Position numbers and translations under genes: made by a program. A stretch of DNA of 64,000 bases from Fundicoccus culcitae (GTDB lineage Bacteria > Bacillota > Bacilli > Lactobacillales > Aerococcaceae). Where the stretch lies: assembly GCF_024661895.1 (NCBI RefSeq), contig NZ_CP102453.1:3160941-3224940 (forward strand). Reading direction: 5' to 3'. A model generated the notes under the pieces. That model saw nothing but the letters and a program-made list of their open reading frames with translations, searched no databases and was not told where the DNA came from. Positions 17,549-25,513 of this stretch are shown one piece after another (position 1 is the stretch's first letter; each line of letters begins with the position of its first letter).

Positions 17549-18325
17549 ATGAATATCCTATTAATTGGTTCTAATGGAGCTATGGGGCAGGCGGTTTTAC
17601 AACTCGTCAATCGTTCTAAAACCGATCAAGTTGTTTTAGCTTTACAATCTGAGGAAGAAACCAATCCTAATTTACCCATTTTTAATGATTTTGAAGCCTT
17701 AGATGCTTATGTTTCTAAAGAACACCCCGTCATTGATGTCGTGATCGATTTTTCATCTGCTACACTCTCAGAGTCCGTGGTCAATTTTTCGAATAAATAT
17801 CACCTCCCCTTAGTTTTAGCAACAACAGGGCAGTCTGCAGATGTTGAGCAACTTATTTTTGATACCGCTAAAACAATTCCCATTATTAATACCCATAATA
17901 CAAGTATAGGTGTTAATGTCATGCAAAAAGCTTTACAATTATTAACCGAATATCTTTATCCTTTAGATTATGATATCGAAATTATTGAAAAACACCACCG
18001 TTTCAAAAAAGATGCTCCAAGTGGAACAGCCAAAATGTTATTTGATTCCATACAAAGTCAAGTCAATGAACCCTTACACATTCAAGCAGGACGTGAAGGC
18101 TTTTATGCTGCAAGACCTCATAATGAAGTGGGTATGCATGCGATAAGAAGTGGAAATATCGTTGGGGAACATACGGTTATTTTTGCTAACAACAATGAGG
18201 AAATCGAAATAACTCATCGAGCAAATAATCGGAGTTTGTTTGCTCAAGGTGCCTTAAAAGCAGCAGCCTATCTCACTCAAGCTGAACCAGGCCTCTATGA
18301 TATGTCTGATGTGTTAGATTTATAA
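17549..18325 (+). CDS. dapB: 4-hydroxy-tetrahydrodipicolinate reductase
   Basis: NAD(P)H-dependent reductase producing tetrahydrodipicolinate. The 258 residues start with the dinucleotide-binding GSNGAMGQAVL, carry the signature EIIEKHHRFKKDAPSGTA, and end with the FAQGALKAA segment. AGGTG precedes the ATG. Its product is the branch point between the succinylase, acetylase, dehydrogenase and aminotransferase routes; the next gene points to the aminotransferase route. Confidence 0.96.
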   Translation: MNILLIGSNGAMGQAVLQLVNRSKTDQVVLALQSEEETNPNLPIFNDFEALDAYVSKEHPVIDVVIDFSSATLSESVVNFSNKYHLPLVLATTGQSADVEQLIFDTAKTIPIINTHNTSIGVNVMQKALQLLTEYLYPLDYDIEIIEKHHRFKKDAPSGTAKMLFDSIQSQVNEPLHIQAGREGFYAARPHNEVGMHAIRSGNIVGEHTVIFANNNEEIEITHRANNRSLFAQGALKAAAYLTQAEPGLYDMSDVLDL

Positions 18326-18359
18326 TACGGTTATTGTTAACGGAAGGGGAGTGAAGACC

Positions 18360-19574
18360 ATGCGTGTAAATCCTAATTTTGCTAAATTTAAGGAAGACTA
18401 TGTTTATGTGAGTGTTAAAGAGAAACTCACTCAATATATGCAAACACATCCACCACAAGCAGAAATATTAGATTTAAGTATTGGTGATGTTTCATTTCCC
18501 TTAAATCAAGGCGTTATTGAGGCCATCCATCTTGCCGCTGATCAACAAGGAAAGATGGATACCTTTCATGGTTATAGCCCCAAAAAAGGACATCCATTTT
18601 TAGTCAGGGCTATCCTTGAAAATGACTATCAGGCTAAAGGAATCCCGGTAAACGAAAATGAGATATTTATTTCAGATGGTGCTAAAAGTGATGTTGCTCA
18701 TATACAAGATTTGTTTGCTGAAGACATAACCATAGCCGTTGTTGATCCCTTTTATCCTGTGTATATTGATAGTAATGTTATGGCTAGTCGTGCAGGTGAA
18801 TATGATGAAAAGACCCATCGATGGAGTCGACTGGTTTATTTAGAAGCAAATGAAGATAATGCTTTTGTACCCAATTTACCTCAGCAGGCAGTTGATGTAA
18901 TTTACTTAAATTATCCAAATAATCCTACAGGTAAAGCTTTGACACAATCTGAATTACAAGCATTTGTTGATTATGCCAATCAGCATCAAGCCTTAATTAT
19001 TTATGATGCTGCCTATGAAGCCTTCATTCAATCCGCTGAAATCCCCCGGTCAATTTATACCTGCCAAGGCGCCCGAAATTGTGCTATCGAGATAAAATCC
19101 TTTTCAAAAAGCGCTGGTTTTACAGGTTTACGCTTAGGTTATATGATTATTCCTGAAGATTTAGTGTATGAGGGTCAATCATTAAATGAGATGTGGGCGC
19201 GTCGCGAAGCCACTAAATTTAATGGGGCATCTTTTATTATTCAAAAAGCAGGGCAAGCAGTGTATCAGCCAAGGGTAAAAGCAGAAATCAAAGCAAATAT
19301 TCAACATTATTTGGCTAACGCTTGCCGCGTTAAAGAAAGCCTTATAGAAGCCGGTTTTGTGGTGTACGGTGGTGAAAATGCGCCCTACTTGTGGGTGAAA
19401 TCTATCCATGAGCAATCATCATGGGCGTTTTTTGAAGAATTATTGAATAAATACCAAGTGGTATCCACGCCAGGGTCAGCTTATGGTACTAATGGTGAAA
19501 ATTTTGTCCGTTTATCGATGTTTGCTGCTGATGGCATTATTGATAAATTAATTAAGCGATTAAAAGAGTTGTAA
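18360..19574 (+). CDS. dapL: LL-diaminopimelate aminotransferase-like enzyme
   Basis: A fold-type I PLP aminotransferase of 404 residues that most resembles DapL, which converts tetrahydrodipicolinate directly to LL-diaminopimelate using glutamate. Supporting segments are LDLSIGDVSFPL, FHGYSPKKGHPFL, EIFISDGAKSDVAHIQDLF, YLNYPNNPTGKAL, IYDAAYEAFI, the PLP lysine in IEIKSFSKSAGFTGLRLGY, and APYLWVK. The ATG at 18360 is preferred over a GTG at 18351, which abuts the ribosome binding site. Its place after lysA-dapA-dapB supports the role. An epimerase (dapF) would still be needed and is not in the window. Confidence 0.82.
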   Translation: MRVNPNFAKFKEDYVYVSVKEKLTQYMQTHPPQAEILDLSIGDVSFPLNQGVIEAIHLAADQQGKMDTFHGYSPKKGHPFLVRAILENDYQAKGIPVNENEIFISDGAKSDVAHIQDLFAEDITIAVVDPFYPVYIDSNVMASRAGEYDEKTHRWSRLVYLEANEDNAFVPNLPQQAVDVIYLNYPNNPTGKALTQSELQAFVDYANQHQALIIYDAAYEAFIQSAEIPRSIYTCQGARNCAIEIKSFSKSAGFTGLRLGYMIIPEDLVYEGQSLNEMWARREATKFNGASFIIQKAGQAVYQPRVKAEIKANIQHYLANACRVKESLIEAGFVVYGGENAPYLWVKSIHEQSSWAFFEELLNKYQVVSTPGSAYGTNGENFVRLSMFAADGIIDKLIKRLKEL

Positions 19575-19596
19575 TTAAGTTAAAGGGAGCGATTTT

Positions 19597-21333
19597 GTGT
19601 ACGAATGGCAATTAGATGATTTATATCCAAGTTTTGAAAGTGAAGCTTTTCAAAATGATTTAGCAAGTGTTGATACTCTTTTAGAAGCGTTTCAACACAT
19701 TCAATTTGATGATAACCTTGAAAATATTAAAGCTGTTATCGCCTTAAAAGAGAAGCAATACGTTCTCTTCCGTAAATTATCGAGTTATATATCATTGAAC
19801 TTGGCTACCAAAACAACGGATACTCAAAGTACGAATTATCAAAATGTGATGGCTAATAAGTTTAATCAGTTTGCCAAAATTAATGCTCAAATAGATCGTT
19901 TCTTAGGTGAAATCGATACAGACATTACACAAGATGAGGATTTAGCGGAGTATACATTTTATTTTGCAGAGTTAAAAGAAGAAGCTAAACATTTATTAAG
20001 TGATGAAGCAGAAGAAGTCATCACCAAGCTAAATCGCTCTGCCGGCAGTGGTTGGAGTAATCTAACGGAGTATTTGACTTCGACAGTTGAAACAGATTTC
20101 AGGGGTGAAACCAAGACGCTCAGCCAGTTACGTAATTTAGCCTATAGTGCTGATTCCGACGTGAGAAAAGAAGCTTTTGAAGTGGAAATAAAGCTTTATG
20201 ATGGGATTAAAGATTCGATTGCTTTTTCATTAAACAATATTAAGTCCCAAGTTTTAGATGTTACACAGATGCGTGGTTATGATTCTCCCCTTGATGAAAC
20301 GCTTAAAAAATCAAGAATGAGCCGTGAAACACTGGATGCTTTGCTGTCAGCCATTAAAAATAATTTACCGATTTTTAGAAAATATTTGAACCATAAAGCA
20401 AGCTTGTTAGGGCATGACAATGGGTTGCCTTTCTATGATTTGTTTGCACCCATGGGTAAGACCAGTCAAACGTTTACGGTTGAAGAGTCTAAAGCGTATT
20501 TAGTCGAAAAATTCCAAGCTTTTGCACCTGATTTGGCCGAAATGACAACGCAGTTTTACGATAAACATTATATGGATTTCTATCCGCGTAAAGGGAAACG
20601 TGGCGGTGCTTTTTGTTCGAATTTACCTTTTATTAAGCAATCACGGATTATGTTAAACTTTGGCGAATCTTTAAGTGACATTTTGACCATAGCGCATGAA
20701 CTAGGTCATGCTTATCATGGAACAAAAATTCATTCGCATCGTCCTTTAAATTGGCGTTACTCCATGCCAGTAGCTGAAACAGCTTCAACTTTTAACGAAG
20801 CGATTGTCATGAATTATTTGATTAAAGAAGCGAAATCAGACGATGAAAAAGTAGCCGTTATTGAGCAGTATCTGCAAGATGTGACGCAAATTATTGTAGA
20901 TATTTATTCACGATATTTGTTTGAATCAGAAGTATTTGAAAAACGTCAAAATAGCTTTATGTTTGCCGATGAATTAGCGGATATGATGACCAAGGCTCAA
21001 ATTGAAGCTTATGGGGACGGTTTAGATAAAGATGCCTTACATCCTTATATGTGGGTCAACAAAACCCATTATTATTCAACAGGCTTAAGTTTCTACAACT
21101 TCCCTTATGCCTATGGCGGTTTGTTCTCTCGTGGATTGTATGAGATTTATCAAAATCAACCAGATGGTTTTGTGGAAAAATATGGTGAACTTTTGCATAA
21201 GACGACCGTGGCATCCGTTGAAGACGTCGCTAAAGTGATGGATATTGATGTGACCAGTGAAGCTTTCTGGCAGTCAACCATGAATGGCATTGCTGATTAT
21301 GTTGATCAATTTATCGCATTAACCACTAAATAA
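19597..21333 (+). CDS. pepF: Oligoendopeptidase F family zinc peptidase
   Basis: An M3-family cytosolic metallopeptidase that cleaves short peptides. The 578 residues have the zinc site HELGHAYHG near residue 367 and the downstream glutamate in AETASTFNEAIV. FSRGLYEIY lies near the C-terminus. It starts at GTG 19597, with AAAGGGAG 7 bases upstream, 22 bases after dapL, so it may be transcribed with the lysine operon. Its 578 residues are slightly below the usual 600. PepF/PepB subgroups cannot be separated by eye. Confidence 0.92.
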   Translation: MYEWQLDDLYPSFESEAFQNDLASVDTLLEAFQHIQFDDNLENIKAVIALKEKQYVLFRKLSSYISLNLATKTTDTQSTNYQNVMANKFNQFAKINAQIDRFLGEIDTDITQDEDLAEYTFYFAELKEEAKHLLSDEAEEVITKLNRSAGSGWSNLTEYLTSTVETDFRGETKTLSQLRNLAYSADSDVRKEAFEVEIKLYDGIKDSIAFSLNNIKSQVLDVTQMRGYDSPLDETLKKSRMSRETLDALLSAIKNNLPIFRKYLNHKASLLGHDNGLPFYDLFAPMGKTSQTFTVEESKAYLVEKFQAFAPDLAEMTTQFYDKHYMDFYPRKGKRGGAFCSNLPFIKQSRIMLNFGESLSDILTIAHELGHAYHGTKIHSHRPLNWRYSMPVAETASTFNEAIVMNYLIKEAKSDDEKVAVIEQYLQDVTQIIVDIYSRYLFESEVFEKRQNSFMFADELADMMTKAQIEAYGDGLDKDALHPYMWVNKTHYYSTGLSFYNFPYAYGGLFSRGLYEIYQNQPDGFVEKYGELLHKTTVASVEDVAKVMDIDVTSEAFWQSTMNGIADYVDQFIALTTK

Positions 21334-21336
21334 AAT

Positions 21337-21390
21337 AAATATCAGTGCTGGACGTTTCTTAGTAAGAAGCTACTGGCACTGATATTTTTT
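21337..21390. terminator. Bidirectional terminator between pepF and the GDSL esterase gene
   Basis: The arms AAATATCAGTGC and GCACTGATATTT pair, followed by three more Ts. It separates two converging genes. Confidence 0.85.
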
Positions 21391-21391
21391 G

Positions 21392-22030
21392 TTAAAAATT
21401 AATGCGGTTCAGCCATTGGTTGGCAATGACACCATGACCCACTGGAGTAGGGTGAACACCATCTTCAACGGTAAATTCAAGTGGATCAGATTCGGTTAAT
21501 AATTGTTCGAAATGATCAGATAACGGGATGAGCTCAGCCTTAAAATCGTTAGCAATATTAGCGATGATTTGATTCATCAAGTTTAGCTCATTTTTCCATG
21601 CTAAGCGATCGTCGAGAATAGGTAAAACAAAGGGTTGGATTAGAATTAATTGTATTGCTGGATTTTGTTCTGTCACTTGCATTAGTAATTGGCGGTAACG
21701 GCGGTCAAAATCATTTAAGTATTCTTGGTCAATCGGTGTGCTATTGGTACGATTATGCCAAATATCATTGATACCAATGAAGACAGTTAAAATATCTGGA
21801 TTGACTGCTAAACAATCCGTCTCCCACCTCTTTTCTAAATCAAGCAATTTATTACCGCCAATCCCTCGATTAAAGACCTTTAGATGCAGATGGGGTACTT
21901 TTCCTAACAGAAGGTTTCCCGCCAGGAAAACATAGCCCAAACCTAAATCTTCGTCATTATTAAAACTTCTACCACAGTCTGTAATACTATCTCCAATAAA
22001 TAAAATCCGATCATTTGCTCTTAGTTTCAT
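21392..22030 (-). CDS. SGNH/GDSL family esterase or lipase
   Basis: A 212-residue SGNH hydrolase. Block I is RILFIGDSITDCGR with the nucleophile Ser; GIGGNKLLDL and FIGINDIWHN form blocks II and III; DGVHPTPVGH supplies the Asp-His pair of block V. No signal peptide is seen, so it is probably cytosolic. The substrate (carbohydrate ester or lipid) is unknown. The ATG at 22030 is chosen for its 7-base spacing from GAGAGG; an ATG at 22036 is too close. It is a lone gene next to the repeat island. Confidence 0.88.
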   Translation of the reverse strand: MKLRANDRILFIGDSITDCGRSFNNDEDLGLGYVFLAGNLLLGKVPHLHLKVFNRGIGGNKLLDLEKRWETDCLAVNPDILTVFIGINDIWHNRTNSTPIDQEYLNDFDRRYRQLLMQVTEQNPAIQLILIQPFVLPILDDRLAWKNELNLMNQIIANIANDFKAELIPLSDHFEQLLTESDPLEFTVEDGVHPTPVGHGVIANQWLNRINF

Positions 22031-22120
22031 TAACATGCCTCTCAATCAATTATTAGTACTTTCATTTTAGCATAAACTTATTTTACTTAACATCTTTAGA
22101 TTAGAACATTTGAAACACGG

Positions 22121-22232
22121 TAAGCGGGAAGTGAGCGAATGTTAAATTAGGTTATTCGGTCACCAAATACCTAATTTCATGACCGAATAGCCTAATTTGT
22201 CGTTTATTTAATGGTCACACATTTCCCGCTTA
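22121..22232. repeat. Large nested palindrome
   Basis: The outer arms TAAGCGGGAA (22121-22130) and TTCCCGCTTA (22223-22232) enclose a long inner stem. In that stem, 19 bases at 22144-22162 pair with 22180-22198 (TGACCGAATAGCCTAATTT) with a single G-U pair and a 17-base loop, and the loop carries another copy of CCTAATTT. No T-tract follows, so it is not a classic terminator. It forms the left edge of the repeat island. Confidence 0.85.
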
Positions 22233-22238
22233 GGTTCA

Positions 22239-22440
22239 CGCACACAACAAGCGACATTTCTTGCGTGCGCCTGAGCTCGCGCACACAACAAATGCCCGAA
22301 TATGTGTGCGCTCCACATCACGCTCACAACAAATGCTCCAATATGTGTGCGCCCCACGTCACGCTCACAACAAATGCCCCAATATGTGCGCGCTCCACAT
22401 CACGCTCACAACAACTGCCTGAATATGTGTGCGCCCACGT
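22239..22440. repeat. Five tandem 41-bp repeats with internal dyads
   Basis: Units begin at 22239, 22280, 22321, 22362 and 22403, exactly 41 bases apart; the last is slightly shortened. The shared core is CGCNCACAACAA(A)TGC...AATATGTGTGCGC followed by CCACATCA or a close variant. Each unit can fold because CGCACACA or CGCTCACA pairs with TGTGTGCG. The first unit has a diverged centre but keeps both arms (CGCACACAACAAG with CTTGCGTGCG). 41 is not a multiple of three, arguing against a coding repeat. The GC content is visibly higher than in the surrounding genes. Confidence 0.9.
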
Positions 22441-22450
22441 AAGTGAGAAA

Positions 22451-22614
22451 TGACGGTTTTCACTTCCCATTTCCCCTGAGAGGCGGATGGCGCGTCCCAA
22501 CCGCCAGAGGGAAGTCTGAGAGGCGGATGGTGCGTCCAATCCGCCTTCAAACAAACTGAGAGGCGGATGGGGGAAAGGTGCCGTGTCGATTTGACGGTCT
22601 TTCACTTCCCACTT
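22451..22614. repeat. Direct repeats flanking the 40-bp array
   Basis: TGACGGT...TTTCACTTCCCA occurs at 22451-22472 and again at 22592-22614, differing by one inserted base and one or two substitutions. The motif ACTTCCC or its complement GGGAAGT also occurs near 22127, 22510 and 22643. The two copies bracket the three 40-bp repeats. Confidence 0.7.
22476..22590. repeat. Three 40-bp-spaced GC-rich repeats
   Basis: CTGAGAGGCGGATGG occurs at 22476, 22516 and 22556, exactly 40 bases apart. In the first two units GGCGGATGG faces CCAACCGCC or CCAATCCGCC and can form a stable hairpin; the third unit diverges after the shared 15 bases. The spacing is close to that of the neighbouring 41-bp array, but the sequence is unrelated. 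Confidence 0.85.
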
Positions 22615-22692
22615 ACAAACACGGATTTTAGGTTAAGGTCATCGGGAAGTAAAAGACCTAAGCTTTCATCAAATAACTGAGTTAATGTCCGA

Positions 22693-22905
22693 TTAGCGAA
22701 TATAAACTGAATTTGCGAAACACTGATACTTCGTTTCTGGCTTATGCGCAATCACATACGAGTCGAATCCGATAGGACCCCATGTAATTGTACAATAAGT
22801 GGAATCTTCAGCTCGGAAATTCCTCGTACAGTCAATTGGGGAATAGGCTGTGCCTGGTTGAAATACGGGTTCTTGATTTCCCGCCTATGATAAAAAAAGC
22901 ATCAT
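22693..22905 (-). pseudogene. Decayed small reading frame, possibly secreted
   Basis: On the reverse strand the frame starts ATG ATG CTT TTT TTA TCA, meets an amber TAG at 22887-22885, and then stays open for 63 codons to TAA at 22693. The open part reads like real protein (GTAYSPIDCTRNF, TYCTITWGPIGFDSYV, KPETKYQCFANSVYIR) with three Cys and many aromatic residues. The residues before the TAG are hydrophobic, as in the end of a signal peptide. I recognise no family. It may be the C-terminal remnant of an exported protein or a small gene broken by the stop codon. Confidence 0.4.
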
Positions 22906-22919
22906 GAGGATGGATAGTA

Positions 22920-23822
22920 TTATTTGCTTATTGTATTTAGAATTTCATGTTTTAATATGTCAATTGCTTCCCTTTTTTTAGGAGAAGTAACTTCTCGCGT
23001 TACCATATAACACTCCCAAATAGGGGGTTCAACTTCGAAAGTTAACACTTTAAGATCGTATTCTTCAGCATAATGATGTGCGATCATCTTTGGAATAATT
23101 ATCCAAAATTCCTTTTCATCAAAAAAATTACTTGCTAGTGATAAAGTGTTTACCATTAAAAGAGGTTCAATATTGACTTCAAACCATTTATTATGCCAAG
23201 TATAGAAATTTTGTCCCCAACCCGATAAATCGCCATCTGCTTTTATCATTATTTCAAGCTGTGGATTTAATTGATTGGGATGAATCGAAGTTAAATCAGG
23301 GTACATACTTTTAGGCGTCATGACAACCATGATATCTTCAAACAATTTTTCTGAAAGCAAATCAGGGAACTTCAAGTAATACAATAAAAAAGCCACATCA
23401 ATAAATTTTTGATTGATTAAAGTGTATAAATTGTTAGTGTTAGCTAAGCGTAAGCTAAATTTAAACTGATCTTCTTTATGCATTAATTGTTTATAAATTG
23501 GAATCAATGCATGTTTATAAAAACTATCAGTGGCTCCTACCGTTAATTTGAAAGTACTACTTTTTAACTCACTGATTTCATCGACTTCTTTCCACAAATC
23601 TCCCATTTTTTTTGTTATTTTCGCTAATTCTTCACCTTCTTTTGTTAAGGTAGTTATTTTTGAACCTTTTTGACGCTCAATGAGCAGCATGTCTAATTCA
23701 TCTTCTATTGCTTTTAAACGAGCACCAACGGTCGAAGGAGACATGAATAATTCATTGGCGGCATGGGTGATATTATTTTGAGCAACAATCGTATTAAAAA
23801 TCTCTATATCCCGTCTATCCAC
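22920..23822 (-). CDS. LysR family transcriptional regulator
   Basis: A 300-residue LysR-type regulator with the N-terminal winged helix-turn-helix (RRDIEIFNTIVAQNNITHAANELFMSPSTVGARLKAIEDELDMLLIERQ) and a C-terminal effector-binding domain from about residue 90. The GTG start follows AAAGGATG. It is divergent from the NhaC/C-S lyase/M20 operon with a 266-base gap, the usual layout for a LysR regulator and its target. ATCGCATT (23956-23963) and AATGCGAT (24014-24021) form a dyad in the gap. The inducer is unknown; a substrate of the operon is the natural guess. Confidence 0.92.
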   Translation of the reverse strand: MDRRDIEIFNTIVAQNNITHAANELFMSPSTVGARLKAIEDELDMLLIERQKGSKITTLTKEGEELAKITKKMGDLWKEVDEISELKSSTFKLTVGATDSFYKHALIPIYKQLMHKEDQFKFSLRLANTNNLYTLINQKFIDVAFLLYYLKFPDLLSEKLFEDIMVVMTPKSMYPDLTSIHPNQLNPQLEIMIKADGDLSGWGQNFYTWHNKWFEVNIEPLLMVNTLSLASNFFDEKEFWIIIPKMIAHHYAEEYDLKVLTFEVEPPIWECYMVTREVTSPKKREAIDILKHEILNTISK

Positions 23823-24088
23823 TGCTTTGCATCCTTTCTCGTTTTAGTTTATTTTACCATTTAAACAACTAATTCCCAAGATTCTTGTGATTTAACCTTG
23901 AAAAATCCCGCTTTTATTTGGAATAGAATTTGATTATATTATACCTATCGATGAAATCGCATTCAAATACTGAAGAGAGGAATGTTAAATAAATTAAGGA
24001 TTAAAATAAAACTAATGCGATCGAATCGGCAAAAGTTCAATTTCAAAAATGTTATGTTTGATAGAAAAATTAAAATGAGGGATACACT

Positions 24089-25513
24089 ATGCAGAATGAA
24101 GAAAAAAAAATATCTGTTTTTCAATCAGTTTTATTACTTGTTATTGTTATGGCGATGATCTTATGGTCCGTAAGTGTCAATATTAATATTGTTTTACCGT
24201 TGTTATTTGGTTGGGGTGTTGTCTATATTTTTACGATAATTAACAAAAAGGATTTTACTGTTATCTTTAATGCGGGATTAGACTCTTTACGAAAAGCCGC
24301 TGGTGCAATGATTTTGATTATGGTTGTCGGGGTTTTAGTGAGTGCCTTTATTTCTGCTGGAACACTTCAATCATTTATTTATTATGGATTACGACTAATT
24401 CATCCTAGTTACTTCCTTATTGGTAGCTTTATTATTTTATCACTTATGACAATGGCCATTGGTACAACTTTTGGTTCCGTTGCTTCAGTCGGAATTGCCA
24501 TTATGGGGATTGGTCGAGTGTTAGGTATACCTGATGGATTAACAGCTGCAACCATACTTAGTGGTGCTCAATTTGGTAATAGACTGACACCGATTGCAGA
24601 TACACCTATTTTAACCTCTACATTAACAGGTGGAGATATGTTCAAACATATAAAATATCAATTATGGACTGCAGTCCCAAGTGCAATTATCCCTTTGATT
24701 ATTTATTATTTTCTAGGTATGCAATATGGAGGTAATGATTTTGATTCACCGATTGTTAGTGAAGTATTAAGTGTATTAGAGGCAAATACAAATATCTCAG
24801 TAATTACTTTACTGCCATTTGTCGTTTTAATTGGCTTGATGGCTGCTAAAGTACAAGCCATTCCTTCAGTATTAGGTGGGATAGTCACGGCAGCCTTAAT
24901 TGCTTATTTTTACCAAGGTGAAGACCTCGTTTCTATTTTACGTCCAATGTTAAGTGGTCATCAAGTTGAAACAGGCAACTATATCGTTAATCAATTATTA
25001 AACCAAGGTGGTTTATATTCGATGACATCTTCTGTTTTTACCATAATCGTCGCCGTGATTTTTGGTGGTATGATTGAAAAATTAGGCGTAATCAATAGTA
25101 TTCTATCACCAATTGTTCCAAAATTAAAAACCAGAACCAGCTTAACTGCTATGGTAATTTTAACAGAATATTTTGTAAATATGGCTGCTTCAGCTTCCCA
25201 TTTAGGCCATATTATTACAGCGGAATTTTTTGTGCCAATATTTAAAGAAAGAAATGAAGCCCCTGAAATGTTATCAAGAGCTATGGCTGACGGGATGAGT
25301 GGATCGATGTTTTTCCCTTGGCATAATATGACCATCTTTTTCACTGGGGTATTAGGTGTAACTTGGGGTCAATACATGCCTTATATGTATATGATTTATT
25401 TGATCCCTATTTTCAATATCCTTTCTGCCAAAACCGGAATTGGATGGTTAGAAAAAGAACAAGAAGATACAGTAATAATAAAAGGAGAGGAAGCTCTTAA
25501 TGAAACAGTATGA
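24089..25513 (+). CDS. NhaC family Na+/H+ antiporter-like transporter
   Basis: A polytopic membrane protein of 474 residues with about 11-12 predicted helices, of the NhaC family (TC 2.A.35). Helpful segments are the TTFGSVASVGIAIMGIG region, GAQFGNRLTPIADTPIL and AASASHLGHII. Members exchange Na+ for H+, or Na+ with organic substrates such as malate/lactate. Being in an operon with a C-S lyase and an amidohydrolase makes an organic substrate plausible here, but that is inference. Its last 14 bases overlap the next gene. Confidence 0.88.
   Translation: MQNEEKKISVFQSVLLLVIVMAMILWSVSVNINIVLPLLFGWGVVYIFTIINKKDFTVIFNAGLDSLRKAAGAMILIMVVGVLVSAFISAGTLQSFIYYGLRLIHPSYFLIGSFIILSLMTMAIGTTFGSVASVGIAIMGIGRVLGIPDGLTAATILSGAQFGNRLTPIADTPILTSTLTGGDMFKHIKYQLWTAVPSAIIPLIIYYFLGMQYGGNDFDSPIVSEVLSVLEANTNISVITLLPFVVLIGLMAAKVQAIPSVLGGIVTAALIAYFYQGEDLVSILRPMLSGHQVETGNYIVNQLLNQGGLYSMTSSVFTIIVAVIFGGMIEKLGVINSILSPIVPKLKTRTSLTAMVILTEYFVNMAASASHLGHIITAEFFVPIFKERNEAPEMLSRAMADGMSGSMFFPWHNMTIFFTGVLGVTWGQYMPYMYMIYLIPIFNILSAKTGIGWLEKEQEDTVIIKGEEALNETV

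Noticed and set aside
22239..22440. Possible CRISPR array
   Set aside because: The units are contiguous 41-bp repeats with only point differences, no unique spacers of uniform length, and no cas genes nearby.
22211..22605. Short open frames on both strands across the repeat island
   Set aside because: They only translate the 41- and 40-bp repeats in shifting frames, have no ribosome binding site and no natural composition.
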